Shown in pieces: positions 6,591-14,060 of a DNA stretch of 25,798 nucleotides. The DNA comes from Chloroflexota bacterium. GTDB lineage: Bacteria > Chloroflexota > Dehalococcoidia > DSTF01 > JACRBR01. The stretch covers positions 1 through 25,798 of the forward strand of contig JANXYW010000040.1 of the NCBI GenBank assembly GCA_025355835.1, given 5' to 3'. The translations under genes were made by a program, and so were the position numbers. Position 1 is the stretch's first letter. Each line of letters begins with the position of its first letter. A model generated the notes under the pieces. It searched no databases. It saw only the letters and a list, made by a program, of their open reading frames with translations, and was not told the origin of the DNA.

Positions 6591-8252
6591 ATGACAGACG
6601 ACCAATACTGGCGCAAAGCTACGCAAGCGCGCGTGTCCCGCAGGCGGCTGCTGGCGACCGGCGCAGTGAGCGCGGCCGGCGTCGGCGCGATATCGATCGT
6701 GGGATGTGGCGGCGGCACGAAGAAGCAGCCTGCGGCGGGCCAGCCGCGCTCGGGCGGCGTCCTGCGCATTGGCACGACGCTACCCGTGTCGACTGGACTG
6801 GATCCACAGACCGAAACGGGCACTGGGCTCGCGATCTTCCCGCGCATCTACGGCTACCTGCTGCACATCGACGGGCGCGACGATACCGTCGTCAAGGATC
6901 ACTCACTAAGCGTCGAACAGCCCGACCCGACGACGTACATCTTCAAGCTGCGGTCCGACGTGCACTTCCAAAACATCGCGCCCGTGGCTGGCCGCCGGGT
7001 GACGTCGGAGGATGTAGCCGCATCCATCATCCGCTATCGCGATAACCCCCTCGTCACGGGCAAGACGTGGCATTCGACGATTCTCGACAAGGTCGAGGCG
7101 GTGGATACGGGTACGATCCGCGTCACGACGCATCGTCCGTACGCGTACTCGTTGGCGGAGCTGGGTGCGATCGGCGCCGGTGCAATCCTCCCGAAAGAGC
7201 TTGTGCAGGGCAACATCGATCTCAGTGCGACCGGCATCGGCAGCGGGCCGTTCCGGCTCGACTCGATCGCGCGCACCGAGCACGCGCGCATCGTGCGCAA
7301 TGACACGTACCATCGCAACCCGATCCCGTATCTCGACGCGATGGAGTGGACGATCTTCCCGAACGACGACGCGCGCTTGGCCGCATTCAAAGCGCGGAAC
7401 GTAGACGTCATTCCGAACCACGATAACGGTGAGGCACAGAGCCTCGCGGCGTCCTCCGACCAGATCGAATCGTCGCCTGAGCCGAGCCTGGCATCTGTCG
7501 CGCTGGGTCTGCGCACCGACCGCCCGCCGTTCAACGACCCGCGCGTGCGCGGTGCGCTCGATCTCGCGATCGATCGCGACGCGCTCATTCGCGATATCGG
7601 CTTCGGGACAGGCGAAGTGCTCGGCGCCGTCAACCCACACCTCGCCGATGGCTTTTGGTCGCTGCCAAAAGCCGATGTACTCGCCGCCCACGACGGCGCC
7701 GTCGCCATCGACGAGCGCCGAGCCGGCGCACGCGCGCTGCTGCTCGCCGCCGGCGCGGAGCACGCGTCGTTCAAGCTACAGGTCGCGAACATCCCGCAGC
7801 TCATCGACGTGGCGACGGTCGTGCGTCAGCAGTTGCTGACGCTGGGGATCGACATCGTGCTCGAAGAACTCGACCTGCTGGCGTGGTTCACGAACCTGCG
7901 GCGCGGTCAGTTCGACGCGACCGTGATCAGCCACTTGCCGTACGAGACGCCGGACATCCCGACGCGCTTCTATCACTCGAAGGGGCCGGAGGGAACGGCC
8001 AGCCCCTTCGGCTACGCCGACGGCACGCTGGATGTGCTCATCGAGCGCTCGTGGGGCGAGAACGACCGCGCCGTGCGCCAGAAGACGCTGCTGGAAGCGC
8101 AGCGGGCGATGCTCTACGCCCGCCCGATGATCCAGCTCTTCACCAGCACCGGCTACTCGACCGCCTGGAAGTACGTCCGCAACCGCCACAGCGAGCTCAT
8201 AGGGAGCGCGGCGCAGTACAACTACGAGCAGTGGTTAGCCCCGCAGGCGTAG
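6591..8252 (+). CDS. Tat-exported lipoprotein, ABC transporter family 5 solute-binding protein (oligopeptide/dipeptide type)
   Basis: The 553-residue protein has an N-terminal twin-arginine signal SRRRLLA (16-22), a hydrophobic h-region and the lipobox IVGC with Cys39, so it should be folded in the cytoplasm, exported by Tat and lipid-anchored. The mature part matches family 5 binding proteins (DppA/OppA/NikA). It starts GGVLRIGT, has LDPQTETGTG, an EDVAASIIRYRD hinge segment like the family's DVV(Y/F) signature, RPPFNDPRVRGALDLAIDRDAL (conserved D-x-R-V-R-x-A), and FHSKG-like FYHSKGPEGT near the end. No permease or ATPase genes are adjacent in this window, so it is either an orphan receptor or pairs with a distant transporter. 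The regulator divergently encoded next to it may control it. Confidence 0.92.
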   Translation: MTDDQYWRKATQARVSRRRLLATGAVSAAGVGAISIVGCGGGTKKQPAAGQPRSGGVLRIGTTLPVSTGLDPQTETGTGLAIFPRIYGYLLHIDGRDDTVVKDHSLSVEQPDPTTYIFKLRSDVHFQNIAPVAGRRVTSEDVAASIIRYRDNPLVTGKTWHSTILDKVEAVDTGTIRVTTHRPYAYSLAELGAIGAGAILPKELVQGNIDLSATGIGSGPFRLDSIARTEHARIVRNDTYHRNPIPYLDAMEWTIFPNDDARLAAFKARNVDVIPNHDNGEAQSLAASSDQIESSPEPSLASVALGLRTDRPPFNDPRVRGALDLAIDRDALIRDIGFGTGEVLGAVNPHLADGFWSLPKADVLAAHDGAVAIDERRAGARALLLAAGAEHASFKLQVANIPQLIDVATVVRQQLLTLGIDIVLEELDLLAWFTNLRRGQFDATVISHLPYETPDIPTRFYHSKGPEGTASPFGYADGTLDVLIERSWGENDRAVRQKTLLEAQRAMLYARPMIQLFTSTGYSTAWKYVRNRHSELIGSAAQYNYEQWLAPQA

Positions 8253-8274
8253 TCGTGCAGCTTTGTGGCTCCGA

Positions 8275-8303
8275 TTGACACCCTTCTCAGGCGTCACTAG
8301 AAT
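8275..8303 (+). promoter_or_regulatory. Strong sigma70-type promoter of tRNA-Asp
   Basis: TTGACA (8275-8280) and TAGAAT (8298-8303) are separated by exactly 17 bases, near consensus, about 55 bases before the mature tRNA start. This is the best promoter visible in the window. Confidence 0.8.
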
Positions 8304-8347
8304 GAATCGCCCGAAGATTCGCCGAACCGGCAGCTTCGGGCGTTCAT
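8302..8347 (+). other. Stable leader hairpin between the promoter and tRNA-Asp
   Basis: A stem of 5 + 9 bp with a single bulged T pairs 8302-8306/8308-8316 with 8334-8342/8343-8347. The large loop can form a small inner hairpin GCCG-AAC-CGGC (8321-8331). The base overlaps the -10 element. It may direct processing of the pre-tRNA 5' leader, or act as a U-less terminator for the upstream gene. Confidence 0.55.
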
Positions 8348-8358
8348 CTGCATAGCGC

Positions 8359-8435
8359 GGCCCCGTGGTGTAGCGGTCTAACATGCCACCCTGTCACGGT
8401 GGAGATCGAGGGTTCGAATCCCTTCGGGGTCGCCA
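8359..8435 (+). tRNA. tRNA-Asp (anticodon GTC)
   Basis: A complete cloverleaf can be drawn. The acceptor is GGCCCCG/CGGGGTC with one G-T pair, the anticodon stem is CCACC/GGTGG around loop CTGTCAC (anticodon GTC at 8393-8395), and the T arm is GAGGG-TTCGAAT-CCCTT. The discriminator is G8432, as expected for Asp. CCA is encoded at 8433-8435. Its 3' end is the left copy of a direct repeat that recurs at 9449-9475. Confidence 0.97.
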
Positions 8436-8440
8436 GACTT
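8414..8440 (+). repeat. Left copy of tRNA-3'-end direct repeat (attL-like)
   Basis: These 27 bases span the tRNA T-loop, the 3' acceptor strand, CCA and five bases beyond (GACTT). They match 9449-9475 at 25 of 27 positions, the two mismatches being adjacent (GG against AT). Duplication of a tRNA 3' end around a short insert is the standard footprint of tyrosine-integrase-mediated insertion. Confidence 0.7.
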
Positions 8441-8542
8441 CACTCCCGCTTTCGCTGCTTCCGGCCAAAATCTGGACCCCTGTGGTCAAGCTCCGAGATC
8501 GGTGGCTCCTCGAACGGTCGGGCCGAAGGCGAGGATGACGAC

Positions 8543-9322
8543 ATGCGAGAGATCGAAGTCGTTGTCGCGCATTCGGAGCGCGTGACGCTACGCGTCGGCG
8601 ATGTGTTCCTGAAGATCGACACGGATCAAGCGCGCATCGACCGAGAGGTCGAGGTCATGGCGAGGGCACCGATCCCCACCCCCGAGGTCCTTTGGCGCAA
8701 GCCGCCGGTGCTCGCGCTCGCGGCAGTCCCCGGAGCGGCGCTCGGCGTGCTCAAAGAGCCTTCGCGTGCGTCGTCGGCGGCGTGGGTTGCGGCGGGTGCC
8801 GCCGTCCGCACGCTGCACGACGCTCCGCTGCCGCCGTGGCCCAGCAGCCAGTGTCAGCAGCAGCCCGCTCTCAGGAGTCGGGGCACGGTCGAGTTTCCGC
8901 CAAGGTTCGACTCGGAGTGTGAGTGGCTCGTCGCCAACGATGTCGTGTCCGCCGACGTTGTCAGGCGCAATCGTCAGGTCGCGGAGGCGGCGCTGCGGCC
9001 ATGGACACCGGTGTTCATCCACGGCGACCTGCAGATCGTTCATGTGTTCGTCGACGGTGACGAGGTGAGCGGCGTCGTGGACTGGTCCGAGGGCGGCCAA
9101 GGCGATGCGATGTATGACCTCGCCACGCTGACGCTCGCACACGAGGAGCACCTCGGCGATGTCGTCGCGGGCTATGGCGGCGACATCGAGATCGACGTGA
9201 TTCGCGCGTACTGGTCGTTGCGAAGTTTGATGGTGATCCGGTGGCTGGTTGAGCACGGCTACGGCGCGCCCGCGACGTTCCCAGAGGTCGCGGTGCTCAA
9301 CGCCTTGTCAGCCAGTTCTTAG
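8543..9322 (+). CDS. Aminoglycoside phosphotransferase-fold kinase (APH family)
   Basis: The 259-residue protein has a compact kinase-like fold. It has an N-lobe Lys in VFLKID (Lys24), an early LRVGD strand, the catalytic loop HGDLQIVHV (His160, Asp162) and the metal-binding Asp of VVDWSE (Asp180), then GDAMYDLATL. The usual Asn of the loop (HGDLxxxN) is His here, a variant known from related actinobacterial proteins. Substrates of this family range from aminoglycosides to sugars and choline, so a resistance role cannot be assumed. ATG 8543 is chosen because GAGGA (8531-8535) sits 7 bases upstream and the earlier in-frame codons run into the tRNA. It is the only gene between the two tRNA-end repeats, consistent with an imported cassette. 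Confidence 0.85.
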   Translation: MREIEVVVAHSERVTLRVGDVFLKIDTDQARIDREVEVMARAPIPTPEVLWRKPPVLALAAVPGAALGVLKEPSRASSAAWVAAGAAVRTLHDAPLPPWPSSQCQQQPALRSRGTVEFPPRFDSECEWLVANDVVSADVVRRNRQVAEAALRPWTPVFIHGDLQIVHVFVDGDEVSGVVDWSEGGQGDAMYDLATLTLAHEEHLGDVVAGYGGDIEIDVIRAYWSLRSLMVIRWLVEHGYGAPATFPEVAVLNALSASS

Positions 9323-9364
9323 ATGCGTGGCGCTATCACGCGTGTCCGCCGACCCGTCCTAACG

Positions 9365-9385
9365 GTTCGGTCAGCCGACCGGAAC
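9365..9385 (+). terminator. Possible hairpin terminator after the APH-fold gene
   Basis: An 8-bp stem with one bulged G (9365-9372 with 9377-9385) and loop AGCC lies 43 bases past the stop. There is no T-tract, so termination activity is uncertain. Confidence 0.3.
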
Positions 9386-9405
9386 GACGGTAATGCCCCA
9401 CCGCT

Positions 9406-10113
9406 TCAGTCTTGGGTTAATCTCGGGTAATCTGTGCTTTCGACGGCCTCGAATCCCTTCGGATTCGCCAGACTTCCCCACTCCGGTCGTCTCAGAAACG
9501 TCCTAAGGTGTAGGCCGCTTTCTGGTTCGACCGTATCGACCTTCACCTCGAACCCGCGGGTTGATGTAGAACTGCACATTCTTCGGTTGCGCCGTTTCGA
9601 CGTAGCACGCCAAACCGGCCGCGTCGGCGCGCGCAAGCATTTGTCCGATGAGCGACCGTCCAACACCCGTTCCCTGCATTGACGGATCGACGACGATCAC
9701 GCCGAGGTACCAGTGCGGACCTGGTGCGTCCGCTTGTGGAACTGATCGAGGAAGTCCATCACGCGCTCGGAGCGTTGCATCGCATCCTCGCCGACAATCT
9801 CTGGCAACTCCAAGAGAGGGCTGGCTTCATGTGTTCCAGCGTCATCTCTTGATCGCGGAAGAGGCAGCCAGACAGCAGCTGCCTGCGCAGTCCTAAGCGT
9901 GGTGTGGACCTCACCAAAGAGTTGTCCATGCCGGAGGATGCAGTTGAAGAATGGCGGACTCAGCCGCACGCGCTCATCGGGGTCTAGCAGCATGTAGGTC
10001 TGAAGGGGGTCGTCGAAGAACGCTCGTGATAACGCCGCCGCCGCATGGTCGCGCTCTGAGTAGCTGAGGCGGGTGACGCCCGTTTGATCCGCCGCGACGT
10101 CGCCTTCCACCAA
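9406..10113 (-). pseudogene. GNAT family N-acetyltransferase, broken by two compensating frameshifts
   Basis: Three reading frames on the minus strand together reconstruct one GNAT protein. The N-terminal part runs from 10113 to about 9715 and contains AAALSRAFFDDP. A one-base loss near 9714 moves to the frame with WYLGVIVVDPSMQGTGVGRS, the acetyl-CoA loop (V/I-x-P-x-x-Q-G-x-G-x-G). A one-base gain near 9555 in CCCGCGGG returns to the first frame with RGFEVKV. Without the shifts translation stops at a TGA immediately after the first lesion. The frame begins TTG right after the flavoprotein stop codon (GTG 10110 is an alternative). The C-terminal tail from about 9475 runs into the tRNA-derived repeat. 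Either a decaying gene or two base-call errors; the frame pair summing to zero leaves both open. Confidence 0.75.
9449..9475 (+). repeat. Right copy of tRNA-Asp 3'-end repeat (attR-like)
   Basis: It matches the tRNA-Asp 3' end plus GACTT (8414-8440) at 25 of 27 bases; no other tRNA arm precedes it, so this is a fragment, not a second gene. It lies inside the 3' end of the broken GNAT reading frame, whose C-terminal tail is therefore read through tRNA-derived sequence. Confidence 0.7.
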
Positions 10114-11247
10114 CTACAAACCGAACCAGCGCCGGCGGCGACTCGATCCGAAGTGTTCCTTCTCGCTAACAAGTGCCGTGGAAGCATCCAGGAAGCTACC
10201 GGTTGGGGAAGGACCTGACAGGAAATTGACGTCCACCCGTCCGACGCGGTTCGCTCCGAATTCCACGTAGCAAGAACCTTCGCCCGTGTACGCGGGTGGC
10301 TGCTCGCCCCCCTGTAGCTCTGCAATCACCGAGTCGGCCGCGACGCGCGCGGCCCCTTCCGCGAAGACGCCTGCCTTCGGCGTGCCGACACTGTTCACGT
10401 CGCCGATGGCGTAGACGCCGGGGAATCGTGTCTGGAGGTTCTTCGGGTTGACGGGTATCCAGCCGTCTACTGTCATACCGCTAGCCGCCACGACCGCCGG
10501 CACCCGATGTTTCGGAACTCCCAAGAACAGATCGAACGGCAGTTCGCTTTGGTCGTCGAGTATCGCGACTCGGCGAGCCGGGTCGAGGGAACGCACGAGC
10601 CGATTGGAGACGAACGTGATACCGCGCTCGGCAAAGGCGGAGAGCAACGCACGAGAAGCGTCCGGCGACGGGGGAACCGGCAGGCCAAACGGCATGACGA
10701 GGCTGATCTCGCAGGCGTCGCGCACTCCCCTCGTCGTAAGGTAATCGTGCAGCAACAACGCCGCTTCGCTTGGCGCCGGCGGGCACTTAAATGGCGTCGA
10801 AGTGACGCCAACGATCGCATGGCCTTGTGTGAACGTGGGAAGAACATCGCGAAGGCGCTCAGCGCCACCAACCGAGTAGAACTCGTTCCCACCTTCCACG
10901 AGACCCGGAGTCGCCTCCAGGTCGTAGTCCGCGCCCAGCGCAATAACGAGCACGTCCGCCTCGTACGTCCCGGCGTCCGTGGTCACTTTTCGTGCTGCCG
11001 GGTCGATCGCGGTTATGGCTTCCTGTCGAAAGCGCACGCCGGGCTTCACGATGTGACGGTACTCAAGCCGTACAGCGTCCGGGGTCTCGCGGCCGAACAT
11101 GACGTCGAGTTTTGAGAAGCCAAATACGAAATGCGGTGATCTGTCTATCAGTGTGAGATCGAGTTCATCGCCAAACCTGTCGGACAGTATCGTGCTGAGC
11201 TCGAGACCTCCGAAACCTGCGCCAAGAACGACCACTTTCGGTGCCAT
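10114..11247 (-). CDS. FAD-dependent oxidoreductase, sulfide:quinone reductase-like
   Basis: The 377-residue protein opens with the dinucleotide-binding fingerprint VVVLGAGFGG, has the second nucleotide strand DVLVIALGADYD, and GVYAIGDVN (GD motif at 282-283) that closes the FAD site. TPFKCPPAP (Cys155) matches the redox Cys region of the SQR/FCSD-like subgroup, and GSCYVEFG (Cys326) lies near the C-terminus. True SQRs have three conserved cysteines; only these two candidates are evident, so a related NAD(P)H/quinone or sulfur oxidoreductase is possible. No membrane helix is obvious; SQR homologues bind as peripheral proteins. GAGGT lies about six bases before ATG 11247. A peroxiredoxin gene is upstream on the same strand and the broken GNAT follows with no gap. 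Confidence 0.82.
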   Translation of the reverse strand: MAPKVVVLGAGFGGLELSTILSDRFGDELDLTLIDRSPHFVFGFSKLDVMFGRETPDAVRLEYRHIVKPGVRFRQEAITAIDPAARKVTTDAGTYEADVLVIALGADYDLEATPGLVEGGNEFYSVGGAERLRDVLPTFTQGHAIVGVTSTPFKCPPAPSEAALLLHDYLTTRGVRDACEISLVMPFGLPVPPSPDASRALLSAFAERGITFVSNRLVRSLDPARRVAILDDQSELPFDLFLGVPKHRVPAVVAASGMTVDGWIPVNPKNLQTRFPGVYAIGDVNSVGTPKAGVFAEGAARVAADSVIAELQGGEQPPAYTGEGSCYVEFGANRVGRVDVNFLSGPSPTGSFLDASTALVSEKEHFGSSRRRRWFGL

Positions 11248-11265
11248 GCATAGACCTCGCCTTCG

Positions 11266-11337
11266 CTACGCAGATGGATACTTCTTCGCCGTGGTCATGC
11301 GTAGATACGCGCGGCGCATCGCCGCTCGCCCGCTCAT
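11266..11337 (-). other. Remnant of a second peroxiredoxin C-terminus (23-codon frame)
   Basis: Bases 11279-11309 match the 3' coding end of the peroxiredoxin gene (11416-11446) at 27 of 31 positions. Read on the minus strand both encode YLRMTT(V/A)KK, and three of the four differences are synonymous, the mark of once-selected coding sequence. Upstream of this match nothing resembles a peroxiredoxin. It probably is the last trace of a duplicated or recombined gene; expression as the small ORF starting ATG 11337 is doubtful because no ribosome site precedes it. Confidence 0.5.
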
Positions 11338-11414
11338 GGCAACTGATCGCCTTCGATCGAATCGATCAGCTGATGGCTACTTGGCGGACGCCGCCATCTT
11401 CAGCGTCCTTATGT

Positions 11415-12047
11415 CTACTTCTTCACGGTGGTCATGCGCAGGTACGGCTTGATCTCGCGGTAGCCCTGCGGGAACAGCTTGTCGGCCTCTTCGTTCTTTA
11501 TCGATGGCAGGATGACGACCTCATCGCCCTCCTTCCAGTTCACGGGAGTCGCGACCTTTTGCGAATCCGTGAGCTGCAGCGAGTCGATAACGCGCAGGAT
11601 CTCGTCGAAGTTACGGCCGGTTGCGGCCGGGTACGTCAGGATCAGGCGGATGATGCCCTTCGGGTCGATGATGAACACCGAGCGCACGGTGAACGTTGCG
11701 TCCGCCTGCGGGTGAATCATGTCGTACAGAAGCGCCACTTTGCGGTCCGAGTCGGCCAGTAAGGGGAAGTTCAGCGCGGCGCCCTGCGTCTCGGCGATAT
11801 CATCCGCCCACTTGGCGTGCGACTCGAGCCCATCGACGCTGAGGCCAATCGCCTTCACGTTGCGCTTGTCGAACTGCGGCTTCAGGTGCGCCACCATGCC
11901 CAGTTCGGTCGTGCAGACGGGAGTGAAGTCGGCGGGGTGCGAGAACAACACGGCCCAGCCATCGCCCTTCCACTCGCTGAAATGAATCGGGCCCATCGTG
12001 GATTCTTGCGTGAAATCGGGCGCGGCGTCGCCAAGTCGAATAGTCAT
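11415..12047 (-). CDS. 1-Cys peroxiredoxin (Prx6/AhpC-TSA family)
   Basis: The 210-residue thiol peroxidase has the active-site signature FTPVCTTE with peroxidatic Cys45, a Thr three residues before (Thr42), and the Arg of RSVFIIDPKG. No other cysteine exists in the protein, which defines it as a 1-Cys enzyme. The C-terminal Prx6-type domain follows (VNWKEGDEVVILPS, then FPQGYREIKPYLRMTT). It reduces hydrogen peroxide and organic peroxides in the cytoplasm and needs an external reductant. GGAGCG precedes ATG 12047. It is followed by an SQR-like flavoprotein on the same strand, 167 bases away, possibly a shared redox-stress unit. Confidence 0.94.
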   Translation of the reverse strand: MTIRLGDAAPDFTQESTMGPIHFSEWKGDGWAVLFSHPADFTPVCTTELGMVAHLKPQFDKRNVKAIGLSVDGLESHAKWADDIAETQGAALNFPLLADSDRKVALLYDMIHPQADATFTVRSVFIIDPKGIIRLILTYPAATGRNFDEILRVIDSLQLTDSQKVATPVNWKEGDEVVILPSIKNEEADKLFPQGYREIKPYLRMTTVKK

Positions 12048-12104
12048 GTGAGTGCGCTCCTTCGGTGATTCGTGCGCCGACTCAGGTCGCGGCGACAGCC
12101 AATC

Positions 12105-12134
12105 AGCGTAGTCTCATTTCGCGCATTCGGTCAA
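12105..12134 (-). promoter_or_regulatory. Candidate promoter of the peroxiredoxin gene
   Basis: On the minus strand TTGACC (12134-12129) and TACGCT (12110-12105) are separated by 18 bases, about 58 bases before the start codon. The -10 box is weak, so confidence is low. Confidence 0.3.
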
Positions 12135-12190
12135 TGGCCGAGAGCCCAAGCCGTCCGCCCGGCCGCGAATGCCAGTCGCCGAACGTAGCC

Positions 12191-12586
12191 TTAACCGGCA
12201 GCCTCATCGCCCACCGGCCGAAATCCCGAGCAGACAATCGCGATGTCGGCCATGCGCCCTTGTTCGTCGAGCGAGACGTAGCCCTGCTGCTCGACGAGAA
12301 AGACGCCATCGCCGTTGCGCACTTTGAAGCAGTAGCGAACGGCGATCTTATCGACTACGTCATGGATCTCATGCGACACCACCTCGTCGATGTGGTCTGT
12401 CGCCTCGAACCAGGAGCCAAAGAGCACATCGAGCGTTGCATCCACGCCTGTCGCTTCCCACACCCGACCCGGCGTCAGGCCGCGGAAGCGCACATCCGGA
12501 GCCAGGGTCGCGCGCAAACCCGCCGCGTCCTTCCCGGCCAGAGCGTGAACGAACCGTTCGCCGGCGTCGCTCTTCGTTGACGTCAT
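12191..12586 (-). CDS. NTF2-like/SnoaL-like domain protein
   Basis: The 131-residue single-domain protein follows the cone-shaped NTF2-like pattern: an N-terminal helix pair (AGERFVHALAGKDAAGLRATLAPDVRFRGL), a GVDATLDVLFGSWF helix, and four C-terminal strands with VRYCFKV, VEQQGYVSLD and GRMADIAIVCSGF. Members include ketosteroid isomerase, polyketide cyclases and many small-ligand-binding proteins; no catalytic Asp/His pair can be assigned with certainty. The gene starts 15 bases after the PLP decarboxylase stop on the same strand, so it is likely cotranscribed and may act on the same small-molecule pathway. Confidence 0.75.
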   Translation of the reverse strand: MTSTKSDAGERFVHALAGKDAAGLRATLAPDVRFRGLTPGRVWEATGVDATLDVLFGSWFEATDHIDEVVSHEIHDVVDKIAVRYCFKVRNGDGVFLVEQQGYVSLDEQGRMADIAIVCSGFRPVGDEAAG

Positions 12587-12601
12587 CGTTCGGCCATGCG
12601 C

Positions 12602-13858
12602 CTACCGCGCCGTCGCTTCGGCGCTCACGTCGTCGCCGTAACGCGCGGCCGTCGTGCTTGACGGCGCGGCATCGCGGACGGCGTCGCGGAGGTCCGACAG
12701 AAACTCGTCGACGACGAGCGCGTGGCGCGGGCTGGCCATCAGGTGCAGCGCGGGCGGATCGTCCTGACGATCGAAGTGCCAGTTGCGCTCGGCCAGCCGA
12801 TCGCCGATTGCGAAGACGTCGTGCTCGCGCGAGCCGAGCGCAACGACGGTCATGTCAGGCTGGCCCCAGACATGTACGCCGTCGATCGACTCGACGCCCG
12901 CGATCAACTTCGATGTTGCATCGAGCGTTTGCTGCGCGAGGCGAAGGTAGCCCTCTTCTCCGAGAAAGTTCAGCACCGCCCAGGCGGCTGCGATCGGCGC
13001 CGCGGGCTTCGTGCCGAGGAACGCCTGCGTGCCATAGATCCCGCCCGGCCAGTCGGCGAACATGAAGATCTGGTAGCGCAGGTTCGCCTTCGGACGGTGC
13101 AGCACGACCGACGCGCCCTTGATCGCGTAGCCGTACTTGTGCAGATCAGCGGACATCGACGTGACGCCGGGCACGCGGAAATCCCACGCTGGCAGCGTCT
13201 TGCCGAGACGCTCGACCCACGGCAGCATGAATCCACCGAGGCAGGCATCGACGTGGAACGGGATGCCGCGCGCCAACGCGATCGCGGCCATCTCTGGTAT
13301 CGGGTCGACCATGCCGAACGGGTACGCTGGCGCGGATCCTACGGCGAGGATCGTGTTCTCGGTGATCAGCGGCTCGAGATCCGCAGCACGTGTGCGCAGG
13401 TCTTCTCCAAGCGGCATGTGCACCCACTCCACATCGAGCAAGTGTGCGGCTTTGATGAATGCGGGGTGCGCTGTGCGCGGAATGATCAGCCGGCCATGCT
13501 CGATGCCGCGCTCCGCTCGTGCGCGGTCGCGCGCCGTCTTGACGGCCATGAAGATCGACTCTGTGCCCCCAGAAGTCATCGCGCCGCCAACGTCATCGCC
13601 ACCGTTGAGGATGCCCGCCGAGATCGCGATCACATCGCGCTGCATCACTTTGAGGCTCGGAAAGACGAGCGGGTTCAGCGCGTTTTCGAGCAGCACGTGC
13701 CCGCCTGCCGCTTGCACCACGGCGTCGACTTCAGGACCCGCGTTGTAGATGAGGCCCCACGTGCGCGCGTTGTGATAATCGCCATCGTCCACTTGCAGCG
13801 ACCGCAGACGATCCATCACGGATTCGAGCGTCGAGCCTTGTTTCGGCAACGCGGTCAT
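12602..13858 (-). CDS. Group II PLP-dependent decarboxylase/lyase, sphingosine-1-phosphate-lyase-like
   Basis: The 418-residue fold type I PLP enzyme has TSGGTESI (phosphate-binding turn, 95-102), the aromatic-stacking His of RTAHPAF, VDACLGGF with the pyridine-nitrogen Asp204, and the Schiff-base lysine in SADLHKYGYAIKG (Lys241). The sequence around it (SxDxHKYG, then KG and VVLHR) is characteristic of the S1P lyase/tyrosine-aspartate decarboxylase branch. Substrate in a bacterium could be an aromatic amino acid, aspartate or a phosphorylated long-chain base. ATG 13858 is chosen because GGAGG (13863-13867) lies four bases upstream; a longer form from 13912 has no ribosome site. It heads a two-gene unit with the NTF2-like protein. 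Confidence 0.88.
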   Translation of the reverse strand: MTALPKQGSTLESVMDRLRSLQVDDGDYHNARTWGLIYNAGPEVDAVVQAAGGHVLLENALNPLVFPSLKVMQRDVIAISAGILNGGDDVGGAMTSGGTESIFMAVKTARDRARAERGIEHGRLIIPRTAHPAFIKAAHLLDVEWVHMPLGEDLRTRAADLEPLITENTILAVGSAPAYPFGMVDPIPEMAAIALARGIPFHVDACLGGFMLPWVERLGKTLPAWDFRVPGVTSMSADLHKYGYAIKGASVVLHRPKANLRYQIFMFADWPGGIYGTQAFLGTKPAAPIAAAWAVLNFLGEEGYLRLAQQTLDATSKLIAGVESIDGVHVWGQPDMTVVALGSREHDVFAIGDRLAERNWHFDRQDDPPALHLMASPRHALVVDEFLSDLRDAVRDAAPSSTTAARYGDDVSAEATAR

Positions 13859-14021
13859 AGAACCTCCGGACATCAAGAATGGCGCGTGGATACACGCCAG
13901 CGACGAGCGCAATCATAACATGGGTATCCGTGATGGGGCGTGAGCGCTAGCTGTCGGACTTGAAGCGCACAGTGATCAGCGGCGGCGCGGCCAAGGCCCG
14001 GAGCGACGCGCTGCTAACCTC

Positions 14022-14060
14022 CGGCTGCACAGAGCACCCGCCGCGCGCCCTGTGCAGCCG
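14022..14060 (-). terminator. Hairpin downstream of the glycan operon
   Basis: An 11-bp perfect stem (14022-14032 with 14050-14060, core GGCTGCACAG) encloses a 17-base loop and lies about 45 bases past the stop of the last operon gene on the minus strand. There is no T-tract, so it may be a transcript-stabilising or weak terminator structure. Confidence 0.4.

Noticed and set aside
8399..8542. In-frame extension of the APH-fold gene back into tRNA-Asp (start GTG 8399).
   Set aside because: The first codons would lie inside the tRNA; GAGGA before ATG 8543 gives a normal start and the extension has no family similarity.
9434..9682. Small plus-strand ORF with SNPFG-ARL similar to the start of the frame at 8399.
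   Set aside because: The similarity is at DNA level: both are translations of the tRNA-end repeat, not of related proteins.
11343..11369. Inverted repeat CTGATCG/CGATCAG upstream of the flavoprotein gene as an operator.
   Set aside because: Seven bases with a GATC-rich loop can arise by chance in this composition; no promoter element is nearby.
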